DNA of 64,000 nucleotides. It comes from Bosea sp. 29B. GTDB lineage: Bacteria > Pseudomonadota > Alphaproteobacteria > Rhizobiales > Beijerinckiaceae. The notes beneath the pieces are model-generated. The model was not told where the DNA came from. It searched no databases and saw nothing but the letters and a program-made list of their open reading frames with translations. Both the position numbers and the translations under genes were made by a program. Below are positions 48,664 through 56,595 of this stretch, piece by piece; position 1 is the stretch's first letter; each line of letters starts with the position of its first letter. The DNA is taken from the NCBI RefSeq assembly GCF_902506165.1, contig NZ_LR733817.1, positions 3,581,937 through 3,645,936 of the forward strand, given 5' to 3'.

Positions 48664-50433
48664 ATGTCGAACGTGACGTTTCAGATCAACGGCCGTAGCG
48701 CCGCTCTTGTGCTGGCGTTTGTCGCAGGTTTGCATGTCGGCGTGCCGGCACTCGCGCAGGCGCGCCCGGTCGAGAAGTTCGAGCCGGCCGAGAGTCTTGA
48801 AGGCAATTACCTGGCGGCCGTGGTAGCCGGCTCGGCCCGGGATCTTGGCGCGGCCTCGATCTATCTGCGCGAGGCGATCCGGAACGATCCGCAGAACAGC
48901 GAACTGCTCGAGCGCGGCTTCGTCGCCTTCCTCGCCGATGGCGCGATGAACGAAACGTTCCGCGCCGCTGAGAAGCTGATCCAGCGCGACGCCACCAATG
49001 GCCTCGCCCAGCTCGCGCTCGGCGTGCGTGCGCTGAAGCAGAAGAACTATGGTGCCGCCCGCACCCAGCTGCAGCGCGGCGGCCGTGGCCGCTCTGCCGA
49101 CATCACCGCGACCCTGCTCGCCGCCTGGGCTTACTCGGGCTCGGGCGAGACGAATCGCGCCATCGACACGCTGGAGCGTCTCAAGGGCGAATCGACCTTC
49201 GATCGCTTCCGCGATTTCCATGCCGGGCTGATCCTTGACATCGCGGGGCGCCGCAACGAGGCGAATCGCCGCCTCAAGGCGGCCTATGATGCCGAGAAGA
49301 CCAATCTGCGCCTCGTCGATCTCTGGGCGCGCCAGCAGGCGCGCGCTGGCGATAGTGAGGCGGCCCTGGCGACCCTGAACGATTTCGAGCGGAGCGTCCG
49401 CCCGAACCATCCGGTGGTCCGCGACGCCATCGCCAAGATCGGCAGCAAGGAGCCGCTGCAGCGCATCGTCGGCAACACCCAGCAGGGCGCCGCCGAAGTG
49501 CTCTACGGGCTCGCGAGCGCGGGCATTCTTCAGGGCGACGAGGCGACCGCGCTGCTCTATCTGCGCTTTGCGGTCCATCTCGATCCCGGCCACGACCTCG
49601 CCGTGCTGACGCTGGCCGATATCCTGGAGCGCGCCAAGCAGACCGAGGACGCCGTCCAGGTCTACCGGCGCATGCCGGAGAACTCGCCGCTGCGCCCTGT
49701 CGCCGACATCCAGATCGGGCTCGGCCTCGAGCAGCTCGGCAAGACCGACGAAGCGGTCAAGCATCTCGAGGGCATCATCACGGCCCGCCCCGACGACATC
49801 GAGGCGATCTCCGCGCTCGGCAACATCTATCGCTCGCGCAAGCGCTTCGAGGAGGCGGCCGCGACCTATGACAAGGCGGTCGCCAAGCTCGGCACACCGA
49901 GCCGCGCCAACTGGGACATCTTCTATTCGCGCGGCATCGCCTATGAGCGTATCAAGAAATGGCCGCAGGCCGAGGCCGATCTGCGCAAGTCGCTGGAGCT
50001 GATGCCGGAGGCACTCGGCCGCGAGCGCGCCCTGGTGCTGAATTATCTCGGCTATTCGCTGGTCGACCAGAACCTCAAGCTCGAAGAGGCGCTCGGCATG
50101 CTGCGCCGTGCCGTGGAGCTTCGCCCGCGCGACGGTTACATCATCGACTCGCTCGGCTGGGCGCATTACCGGCTCGGCCGCTATGACGAGGCGGTGACGG
50201 AGCTGGAGAAGGCGATGGAGCTGCGCCCGTCCGACCCGGTGATCAACGACCATCTCGGCGACGTCTACTGGAAGACCGGACGCTATCTCGAAGCGCGCTA
50301 TCAGTGGAACTATGCCCGCGATCTCGGGCCGGAGCCGGAGGATCTGACCCGGATCCTGCGCAAGATCGACAAGGGTCTGGAAGACCCGGCGCCCTCGGCC
50401 AATGCGGCCGAGCCGAAGAAGGATGGCGGCTGA
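48664..50433 (+). CDS. Exported TPR-repeat protein
   Basis: The 589-residue protein has a signal peptide (SAALVLAFVAGLHVGVPALAQA) followed by about ten tetratricopeptide repeats spread over the whole length, such as YLAAVVAGSARDLGAASIYLREAIRNDPQ and RYDEAVTELEKAMELRPSDPVINDHLGDVYW. The C-terminal repeats are the most regular. In rhizobia this protein precedes ispE. It should be a periplasmic or outer-membrane-linked scaffold, but the partner is unknown. It has an ATG start. The ispE start follows after three bases, so the pair is coupled. Confidence 0.88.
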   Translation: MSNVTFQINGRSAALVLAFVAGLHVGVPALAQARPVEKFEPAESLEGNYLAAVVAGSARDLGAASIYLREAIRNDPQNSELLERGFVAFLADGAMNETFRAAEKLIQRDATNGLAQLALGVRALKQKNYGAARTQLQRGGRGRSADITATLLAAWAYSGSGETNRAIDTLERLKGESTFDRFRDFHAGLILDIAGRRNEANRRLKAAYDAEKTNLRLVDLWARQQARAGDSEAALATLNDFERSVRPNHPVVRDAIAKIGSKEPLQRIVGNTQQGAAEVLYGLASAGILQGDEATALLYLRFAVHLDPGHDLAVLTLADILERAKQTEDAVQVYRRMPENSPLRPVADIQIGLGLEQLGKTDEAVKHLEGIITARPDDIEAISALGNIYRSRKRFEEAAATYDKAVAKLGTPSRANWDIFYSRGIAYERIKKWPQAEADLRKSLELMPEALGRERALVLNYLGYSLVDQNLKLEEALGMLRRAVELRPRDGYIIDSLGWAHYRLGRYDEAVTELEKAMELRPSDPVINDHLGDVYWKTGRYLEARYQWNYARDLGPEPEDLTRILRKIDKGLEDPAPSANAAEPKKDGG

Positions 50434-50436
50434 TCC

Positions 50437-51321
50437 TTGTTTGCCAGACTGGCGACCCGCGCCCCGGCCAAGGTCAACCTCTCCCTGAGCGTCCTTGGCC
50501 GCCGCGCCGATGGCTATCATGAGCTCGACAGCCTCGTCGCCTTCGCCGGTGTCGGCGACGAGCTCAGCCTGACGCCGGGCGAAGCCGGAGAGCTGCAAAT
50601 CTCCGGCCCCTTTGCCGCCGGTCTCTCGACCGGCCCGGACAATCTCGTCCTCAAGGCCGAGCGCGTGCTTCGCGAAGAGATCGCCGGGCTGCGCTCCGGC
50701 CGCTTCCATCTCGTCAAGCGCCTGCCGGTCGCCTCGGGCATCGGCGGCGGCTCGACCGATGCCGCTGCGGCCCTGCGCCTGCTGGCGCGACTCAACGACC
50801 TGCCGCTCTCGCACCCGGCATTGCTCGCTGCCGCTGGCCGGATCGGCGCCGATGTCCCGGTCTGCCTGGAGGCGCGCGCCCGCGTCATGCGCGGCGTCGG
50901 CGAGCGGCTCGGCCCGGTGCTGAGGTTGCCGCGCTTGTTCGCGCTGCTGGTCAATCCTGGAGTGGCTGTCGAGACGGCGCCGGTGTTCCGTGCGTTGGGG
51001 CTCCAGTCGGGGCAGGGGCATCCGGGGGGCGTTGAGCCGTTCCAGGCGAACGCCTCCGCGCCCGCAACATCGGCAGCCCTGATCACCGCGCTGGCCGCCA
51101 CCGGCAACGATCTCGAAGCACCGGCCCGCGTCGTCGCGCCGGCGATCGGCGAGGTGCTGTCGGCGCTGTCAGCCTCGCCGGGCTGCCGGCTGGCGCGCAT
51201 GTCCGGCTCGGGCGCGACCTGCTTCGCCGTGTTCGACGATTGCCGCGCCAGCGCTGCGGCTGCCAAGCGTCTGGCGCATGGCCGGCCGGATTGGTGGCTG
51301 AAGCCGACTGTGCTGAGATAA
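50437..51321 (+). CDS. ispE: 4-diphosphocytidyl-2-C-methyl-D-erythritol kinase
   Basis: The 294-residue GHMP kinase of the MEP isoprenoid pathway phosphorylates CDP-ME to CDP-MEP. It starts FARLATRAPAKVNLSLSVLGRRADGYHELDSLV, with the GHMP N-terminal strand and the Lys and Asn that bind substrate. The ATP loop is PVASGIGGGSTDAAAALR. The late motif SGSGATCF (in RMSGSGATCFAVFD) closes the site. The start is TTG at 50437, three bases after the TPR gene stop; no ATG fits. Isoprenoid units made here feed the polyprenyl synthase encoded nearby. Confidence 0.95.
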   Translation: MFARLATRAPAKVNLSLSVLGRRADGYHELDSLVAFAGVGDELSLTPGEAGELQISGPFAAGLSTGPDNLVLKAERVLREEIAGLRSGRFHLVKRLPVASGIGGGSTDAAAALRLLARLNDLPLSHPALLAAAGRIGADVPVCLEARARVMRGVGERLGPVLRLPRLFALLVNPGVAVETAPVFRALGLQSGQGHPGGVEPFQANASAPATSAALITALAATGNDLEAPARVVAPAIGEVLSALSASPGCRLARMSGSGATCFAVFDDCRASAAAAKRLAHGRPDWWLKPTVLR

Positions 51322-51349
51322 GCGTCACAACTCGCCCGGAGGGCGCATC

Positions 51350-51988
51350 ATGACGCTGGCTTCCTTCCTTGCCTATGTCGGTGTCGCGGCGCTGGTGATC
51401 TGCACGCCGGGGCCGGATACGGCGCTGACCATCCGCAACACCTTGTTCGGCGGCCGCGCCGGCGGTGTGCTCACCGCGCTCGGCGTCGCTACGGGCCTGT
51501 CGATCTGGGCGCTGGCGACCAGTCTCGGTCTCGTCGCGCTGCTGGTGGCGAGCGAGCCGGTCTTCCGCGCCATTCAATACGTCGGCGCCGCCTATCTGAT
51601 CTGGCTCGGCGTCATGGCGCTGCGAGAGGCCTTCCGCCGCCAAGGGCAAGCCTCGTCCGCGACGGCCGAGCTGCCTCCGCCGCGTCAGCTAGCGCCTGCG
51701 ATCGCTTACCGGCAAGGGCTGATCAGCAATCTCGGCAATCCCAAGATCGCGGTGTTCTTCGCGAGCCTGCTGCCGCAATTCGCGGCCGGCAGCGGGAGCT
51801 TCAGCACGCTGTTCCTGCTCGGGCTGGTCTTCGCAGCGATGACGCTGCTCTGGCTTTCCGCCTATGCGCTCGTCGTCGCCAAGGCCGGCGACGTGCTGCG
51901 GCGCTCGCAGGTGAGGCGCGTCATCGAGGCGGTGACCGGTGGGCTCCTGCTGGCGCTGGGGCTTAGGATCGCGGCTGAGCAGCGCTGA
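51350..51988 (+). CDS. LysE/RhtB family translocator
   Basis: The 212-residue inner-membrane exporter has six predicted TM helices. It has the characteristic early AALVICTPGPDTALTIRNTLFGGRAGG and the later RQGLISNLGNPKIAVFFASLLPQF. The family exports amino acids or derivatives (Lys, homoserine, Thr, Leu); the substrate cannot be told. It has an ATG start at 51350. It lies 28 bases after ispE and is convergent with the polyprenyl synthase gene, with six bases between. Confidence 0.93.
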   Translation: MTLASFLAYVGVAALVICTPGPDTALTIRNTLFGGRAGGVLTALGVATGLSIWALATSLGLVALLVASEPVFRAIQYVGAAYLIWLGVMALREAFRRQGQASSATAELPPPRQLAPAIAYRQGLISNLGNPKIAVFFASLLPQFAAGSGSFSTLFLLGLVFAAMTLLWLSAYALVVAKAGDVLRRSQVRRVIEAVTGGLLLALGLRIAAEQR

Positions 51989-51994
51989 CGGAAC

Positions 51995-53011
51995 TCAGTG
52001 CGCTCGCGCCACGCAGAAATCGACGGCGTCGTTGAGCGCTTGCTTCATCGGTGATGACGGGTAAAGGCCGAGCGCGTCCTTCGCCATCTTGGCGTAGTGG
52101 CGGGCGCGCTCGATCGTGTCGGCCAGCGCACTGTGCTTGCGCATCAGGGCCTGCGCATCAGCGAGATCGCTCTCGCGGACCTGCCCCTCCTGCAGGGTGC
52201 GACGCCAGAAGGCGCGCTCCTCCTCATTGCCGCGGCGGAAGGACAGCACCACCGGCAGCGTGATCTTGCCCTCGCGGAAGTCGTCGCCGACGTTCTTGCC
52301 GAGCTGGCCCGCGGAGCCGCCATAGTCGAGCGCGTCGTCGACGAGCTGGAAGGCGATGCCGAGATTGAGCCCGTAGCTGCGGCAGGCAGCGGCTTCGCCC
52401 TTGGACGAGCCGGCGATCACCGGCCCGACCTCGCAGGCCGCGGCGAAGAGCTCGGCGGTCTTGCCGCGGATCACGGCGAGGTATTCGTCCTCGGTCGTCT
52501 CGGTGTTCTTGGCGGCGGCGAGCTGCATCACCTCGCCCTCGGCGATGACGGCCGCGGCGGTCGAGAGGATGTCGAGCGCCCGCAACGAGCCGACCTCGAC
52601 CATCATCTTGAAGGCCTGGCCGAGCAGGAAGTCGCCGACCAGCACGCTCGCCTCGTTGCCCCAGAGCATGCGGGCGGCCGCCTTGCCACGGCGCATGTCG
52701 CTCTCGTCGACGACGTCGTCATGCAGCAGCGTCGCCGTGTGCATGAACTCGACGCTGGCCGCGAGCTTGACATGGCCCTCGCCGCGATAGCCGCAGAGCG
52801 CTGCCGTCGCCAAGGTCAGCATCGGCCGCAGGCGCTTGCCGCCGGAGGAGATCAGATGGTTCGCGACTTCCGGGATCATCGTGACCTCGGAGCCGGTGCG
52901 CGACAGGATCATCGCGTTGACGCGTTCCATGTCGGCGCGCGTCAGCCCGACCAGCGGCTCGATGCCGCCCTGGCTGGTGTCCTTGTCTTCGAAAGCTACG
53001 ACGACGCCCAC
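51995..53011 (-). CDS. Polyprenyl diphosphate synthase (quinone side-chain)
   Basis: The 338-residue trans-isoprenyl diphosphate synthase has the first Asp-rich motif LLHDDVVDESDMRRG, the second FQLVDDALDYGG, and the early GGKRLRPML substrate loop. It makes the long side chain of ubiquinone (decaprenyl in most rhizobia; the length cannot be read from the sequence). I chose GTG at 53011 because GGAG lies seven bases before it; the TTG two codons upstream would be too close to that site. Homologues begin VVVAFEDK. It is divergent from the DUF2007 gene. Confidence 0.95.
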   Translation of the reverse strand: MGVVVAFEDKDTSQGGIEPLVGLTRADMERVNAMILSRTGSEVTMIPEVANHLISSGGKRLRPMLTLATAALCGYRGEGHVKLAASVEFMHTATLLHDDVVDESDMRRGKAAARMLWGNEASVLVGDFLLGQAFKMMVEVGSLRALDILSTAAAVIAEGEVMQLAAAKNTETTEDEYLAVIRGKTAELFAAACEVGPVIAGSSKGEAAACRSYGLNLGIAFQLVDDALDYGGSAGQLGKNVGDDFREGKITLPVVLSFRRGNEEERAFWRRTLQEGQVRESDLADAQALMRKHSALADTIERARHYAKMAKDALGLYPSSPMKQALNDAVDFCVARAH

Positions 53012-53194
53012 GCGCAAACTCCGGCCTCATTCTCGCGCATCCGCGCGCCCATGCCCTTGCCACAAACGTCGCATGCGTGGCCAGCCCCGGCAATCCTTTC
53101 GCGACGCAGCAGTTTGACGCTGCGCTGCCGTTCTGACCCGGGCTATGCGATCTTTCCTGTTGCGCCGGGCCGGCCTCGTGGGCTCCATGACGGC

Positions 53195-53425
53195 ATGCAC
53201 GAACTCGTCCGCTCCAATGATCTCGTCCTGCTCGGCGCCATCGAGGCGCTGCTGGCCTCGGCCAATCTCGACTGCCTGATCGCCGACCAGCACATCAGCT
53301 CGCTCGAAGGCATGATCGGCGCCTTTCCGCGGCGCCTGCTGGTGCGCGAGCAGGACAGCAAGCGCGCCCGCGCCTTGCTGGTCGAAGCCGGCTATGGCGG
53401 CGAATTGCGCCATGAACAACCCTGA
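53195..53425 (+). CDS. DUF2007 domain protein
   Basis: The 76-residue protein begins MHELVRSNDLVLLGAIEALLASANLDCLIADQHISSLEG, the signal-transducing-type DUF2007 fold (a small beta-alpha-beta unit resembling the GlnB fold), and ends with an Arg-rich helix. Its function is unknown. In rhizobia it sits beside the TrmN6-like methyltransferase, as here. It has an ATG start. It overlaps the next gene by 14 bp in another frame. Confidence 0.88.
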   Translation: MHELVRSNDLVLLGAIEALLASANLDCLIADQHISSLEGMIGAFPRRLLVREQDSKRARALLVEAGYGGELRHEQP

Positions 53426-54194
53426 GAATAGCGCTGAGGCACCCGGTCTCGGTGAGATCGGCGAGGATCGGCTGCTCGGCGGGCGCCTGTGCCTGCTGCA
53501 GCCGGTGAAAGGTCATCGCGCCGGCTCGGATGCCGTGCTGCTGGCCGCCGCGATTCCGGAGCTGGATGCAGGACCGCTCGCCGATTTCGGCGCTGGCGTC
53601 GGCACGGTCGGGCTCGCCGTCGCGCTACGCCAGCCGGGGTTGGAGGTCGTTCTGGTCGAGCGCGATCCGGAGCTTGCGGCGCTCGCGGCTCGCAATGCCG
53701 GGCTCAATAACCTGGGCGGCCGGGTGCGCGTCGCGGTCGGGACGATTGGTGAGCGCAACAGCGATCTTGCCCGTGAGGGGCTGGCGGTAGCATCCATGGC
53801 CTGGGTAGCGATGAATCCGCCCTTTTTCGAAGCAAGCGAGGTCCGCGCCTCGCCAGTTGCCAATCGCCGTGCGGCGCATGTCGCCGGACAATCCCTGGAC
53901 GACTGGCTGAAGACGGCGCGCCATCTGCTGAAGCCGGGCGGCGGCGTCAGCATCATCCACCGCGCCGAAGCTCTGGGAGCGATTCTCACTGGGCTGGAGA
54001 CGGGTTTCGGCGCGATCGAAATCCGCCCGATCCATGGGCAGGCCGAGCGGCCGGCAATCCGGGTGATCGTCTCGGGCCGCCTCGGCAGCAAAAAGCCGGC
54101 AGCGTTGCTGCCGGCTTTGGTTCTCAACGGCGCGGATGGGCGCTTCAGCGCCTTCAGCGAGGCGCTCCATCGTGGCGAGGCCGTGCTCGCCTAG
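53412..54194 (+). CDS. TrmN6-like methyltransferase
   Basis: The 260-residue SAM-dependent methyltransferase has the nucleotide-binding ADFGAGVGTVGLAVALRQPGLEVVLVERDPELAALAARNAG region and the amino-methyltransferase motif AWVAMNPPFFEASEVRASP (NPPF). This is the tRNA1(Val) adenine-37 N6 methyltransferase (YfiC/TrmN6) group, so tRNA modification is likely but not proven. The start is the ATG at 53412, within the previous gene. A minus-strand terminator is embedded in its 3' end at 54090-54118. Confidence 0.9.
   Translation: MNNPENSAEAPGLGEIGEDRLLGGRLCLLQPVKGHRAGSDAVLLAAAIPELDAGPLADFGAGVGTVGLAVALRQPGLEVVLVERDPELAALAARNAGLNNLGGRVRVAVGTIGERNSDLAREGLAVASMAWVAMNPPFFEASEVRASPVANRRAAHVAGQSLDDWLKTARHLLKPGGGVSIIHRAEALGAILTGLETGFGAIEIRPIHGQAERPAIRVIVSGRLGSKKPAALLPALVLNGADGRFSAFSEALHRGEAVLA
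54090..54118 (-). terminator. Minus-strand terminator embedded in the TrmN6-like gene
   Basis: A perfect 12-bp stem (AAAGCCGGCAGC and complement) with a 3-base loop is followed on the minus strand by TT, giving a U tract of five with the paired A run. It lies inside the 3' part of the convergent methyltransferase gene, 85 bases past the stop of the small secreted protein gene at 54203. Confidence 0.75.
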
Positions 54195-54202
54195 AGTTAA
54201 GC

Positions 54203-54511
54203 TCAGCGGCAGATGCGGCGCTCGCGCACCACCCAGCCCCAGCCGTCCCAATAGCGGACCGGGCGGACATAGCAGCGCGGGCCGTAATAGCCGCCGCCAT
54301 AGCCGTAGCGCGGTCCACCATAGCCATAGCGTGGCCCACCATAGCCGTAACGCGGGCGGCCATAGTAACCGCCGCCGCCCCAGACATGAGGGCCATAGCC
54401 GCCGCCCAGCGCCTGCGCCTCCGCCGGTGTGGCGGTGACCGCACCCATGCCGAGGCCGGCCACACCGAGCGCGGCCGCGGCGGAAAGTCCAAGAACAAGT
54501 TTGCGAAGCAT
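54203..54511 (-). CDS. Small secreted Gly/Tyr-rich protein, paralogue 1
   Basis: The 102-residue protein has a signal peptide (LRKLVLGLSAAAALGVAGLG...AEA) and then repeats of RYGYGGP/YYGPR and a C-terminal block CYVRPVRYWDGWGWVVRERRIC. The two cysteines may form a disulfide. The start is the ATG at 54511. It is one of three tandem paralogues (also 54646 and 55076). It could be a surface or cell-wall protein; no function is known. Transcription ends at the stem in the TrmN6-like gene. Confidence 0.8.
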   Translation of the reverse strand: MLRKLVLGLSAAAALGVAGLGMGAVTATPAEAQALGGGYGPHVWGGGGYYGRPRYGYGGPRYGYGGPRYGYGGGYYGPRCYVRPVRYWDGWGWVVRERRICR

Positions 54512-54645
54512 GGTTACCTCCTTCGCTGATAGGCCCGGCCTGTGCCGGGGCAATCGGGCATCATCGTGGCGGCCAGTTAGCGGTCGCGGGGCTGAACGGG
54601 GCGTGGCCGCGCCGTTCAGCCTGTCTTCATGAAGCCAGGTGGCCG

Positions 54646-54954
54646 TCAGCGGCAGACGCGCACCGGGCGGATCACCCAGCGGCGGCCGTTCCAGACGCGC
54701 TGGTCGACGATGCGGCAGCGTTGCCCATAGTGTGGGCGGCCATAGCCCGGCCGCGGGCGGACATGCGGACCGCCGCCCCAGCCGGGATTGCTGTAGCCCG
54801 GCGCCGACGGATGCCGGCTGCCACTGCCGGGATAGGGATAGCCGCCGCTCAGGGCCTGGGCATCGGCCGGAGCTGCCGTGATGGCGCTCACGCCGAGCGA
54901 GGCGGCGCCGAGCACCGCGGCGGCCGAGAGGCCAAGGAAAAACTTGCGAAGCAT
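54646..54954 (-). CDS. Small secreted Gly/Pro-rich protein, paralogue 2
   Basis: The 102-residue protein has a signal peptide (LRKFFLGLSAAAVLGAASLG...ADA). A Gly/Pro/Tyr/His-rich middle (GYSNPGWGGGPHVRPRPGYG) leads to the C-terminal block CRIVDQRVWNGRRWVIRPVRVC. This block is nearly identical to that of paralogue 3. The two Cys are spaced as in the other two. It has an ATG start. It lies 134 bases upstream of paralogue 1. Intergenic sequences are also similar between copies, so duplication took in the flanks. Confidence 0.8.
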   Translation of the reverse strand: MLRKFFLGLSAAAVLGAASLGVSAITAAPADAQALSGGYPYPGSGSRHPSAPGYSNPGWGGGPHVRPRPGYGRPHYGQRCRIVDQRVWNGRRWVIRPVRVCR

Positions 54955-55075
54955 ATCGTATCCTTCTTCATGAACGGGGCCGGCCTGTGGCGCGGCGATC
55001 GGGCGTCATTATGGCTGCCGGCTGGCCTCGGGGCCTGACGGCGCGTGCCGCCAGGCCCTTCGAGGGGCTATCGCG

Positions 55076-55351
55076 TCAGCGGCAGACGCGCACCGGGCGG
55101 ATCACCCACCGCCAGCCGTTCCAGACGCGCCGGTCGACGAAATAGCAGCGCGGACGATAGACCGGGCGGCCATAATAGCGGCGCGGGCCATAATAGGGCC
55201 GGCCGTAATACTGGACCTGCTCGATCTGGCCGGTGGTGGCCGGGACGCTGCCGGCCGCGATCGGCGCGGCATTGGCCGGGGCGACGGCGAGGCCGGTGAA
55301 GAGAAGGGCGCCGGCACCGAACAGGGCGGCGGCGATACGATTCGACAGCAT
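55076..55351 (-). CDS. Small secreted Tyr/Arg-rich protein, paralogue 3
   Basis: The 91-residue protein has a signal peptide (NRIAAALFGAGALLFTGLAVAPANA). A Tyr/Arg-rich middle (VQYYGRPYYGPRRYYGRPVYRPR) leads to the C-terminal block CYFVDRRVWNGWRWVIRPVRVC. The 3' end (54644 versus 55074 onward) matches paralogue 2 over more than 30 identical bases. It has an ATG start. The protein is small and basic, and the function is unknown. Confidence 0.8.
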   Translation of the reverse strand: MLSNRIAAALFGAGALLFTGLAVAPANAAPIAAGSVPATTGQIEQVQYYGRPYYGPRRYYGRPVYRPRCYFVDRRVWNGWRWVIRPVRVCR

Positions 55352-55489
55352 TGTGTACTCCTGCTTGTCGCGTCGGCCCGTCTCAAGCGCTCGCCCCGAG
55401 CGCCGCGGACCGTTCGATAGGGCGACAATAGCCGCCTCTATATGAACGCGATGCTTGCCGAAGGGTTCATGGGTCATTCATTGCCAGGA

Positions 55490-55533
55490 GCAATTCCTGC
55501 AGAACTGTGCAGCGGTTCTGCGGCTGGAATTGC
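55490..55533. other. Long imperfect hairpin in the glyQ leader region
   Basis: An outer 8-bp stem (GCAATTCC/GGAATTGC) and an inner 7-bp stem (GCAGAAC/GTTCTGC) are separated by small internal loops around a 9-base loop. It has no T tract. It lies in the 299-base gap between paralogue 3 and glyQ and may be a leader structure or operator. Nothing else in that gap is recognisable. Confidence 0.5.
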
Positions 55534-55650
55534 GCCCACCGGCGAGACGACGCATCTCTGGCGACAGTCCCGGGACATGCCGTTGCGCTTGACCATGAGC
55601 GTCGCCAGCCCCTAATCACGCCGCATGTTTCTCGACAATTTAAAAGGCTG

Positions 55651-56595
55651 ATGCCCTTGGCCGCGTCCTCCGATCCGTTGAACCCGACCCGTTCCTTCCA
55701 GGGGCTGCTGCTGACCTTGCAGCGCTTCTGGGCCGAGCGCGGCTGCGTCATCCTCCAGCCCTACGACATGGAAGTCGGCGCCGGTACCTTCCACCCGGCG
55801 ACGACGCTGCGCGCGCTCGGGCCCAAGCCCTGGAAGGCGGCCTATGTCCAGCCCTCGCGCCGGCCCAAGGATGGCCGCTATGGCGAGAACCCGAACCGGC
55901 TGCAGCACTATTACCAGTTCCAGGTGATCCTGAAGCCGTCGCCGCCGGACCTGCAGCAGCTCTATCTCGACTCGCTCAAGGCGATCGGCGTCGATCTGGC
56001 CCTGCACGATGTCCGCTTCGTCGAGGACGATTGGGAGAGCCCGACGCTCGGTGCCTGGGGCCTTGGCTGGGAGTGCTGGTGCGACGGCATGGAAGTCAGC
56101 CAGTTCACCTATTTCCAGCAGGTGGCTGGCGTCGAATGCGCGCCTGTCGCGGGTGAATTGACCTATGGGCTCGAGCGCCTCGCCATGTATGTCCAGGGCG
56201 TCGAGAACGTCTACGATCTCAACTTCAACGGCCTCGAAGGTGAGGACCGCGTCTCCTATGGCGACGTCTTCCTGCAGGCCGAGCAGGAGTTTTCGCGGCA
56301 TAATTTCGAGTACGCGAACACCGAGACGCTGTTCCGCCACTTCAGCGATGCCGAGGCCGAGTGCAAGGCGCTGCTCGCCGCCGGCGACGCGAGGGAGGAC
56401 GCCAATTCCGCCCAGCACAAGCTGGCCTTGCCGGCCTATGACCAGTGCATCAAGGCGAGCCATGTCTTCAACCTGCTCGATGCACGCGGCGTGATCTCGG
56501 TCACCGAGCGCCAGAGCTACATCCTGCGCGTGCGCGAGCTCGCCAAGGCCTGCGGCGCCGCCTGGCTGAAGACCGCCGGCGGGGGAGCGAACTGA
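55651..56595 (+). CDS. glyQ: Glycyl-tRNA synthetase alpha subunit
   Basis: The 314-residue class II synthetase subunit forms an alpha2beta2 enzyme. It shows [40 protein letters not shown] and the class II motifs near [32 protein letters not shown], then [21 protein letters not shown]. It has an ATG start at 55651 after AAAAGG. The longer frame upstream is not homologous. The stop overlaps the glyS start by one base (TGATG). Confidence 0.97.
   Translation: MPLAASSDPLNPTRSFQGLLLTLQRFWAERGCVILQPYDMEVGAGTFHPATTLRALGPKPWKAAYVQPSRRPKDGRYGENPNRLQHYYQFQVILKPSPPDLQQLYLDSLKAIGVDLALHDVRFVEDDWESPTLGAWGLGWECWCDGMEVSQFTYFQQVAGVECAPVAGELTYGLERLAMYVQGVENVYDLNFNGLEGEDRVSYGDVFLQAEQEFSRHNFEYANTETLFRHFSDAEAECKALLAAGDAREDANSAQHKLALPAYDQCIKASHVFNLLDARGVISVTERQSYILRVRELAKACGAAWLKTAGGGAN

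Noticed and set aside
55352..55650. T-box riboswitch upstream of glyQ
   Set aside because: The conserved T-box sequence and Stem I features are absent and the class is not expected in this group; only an unassigned hairpin is claimed.
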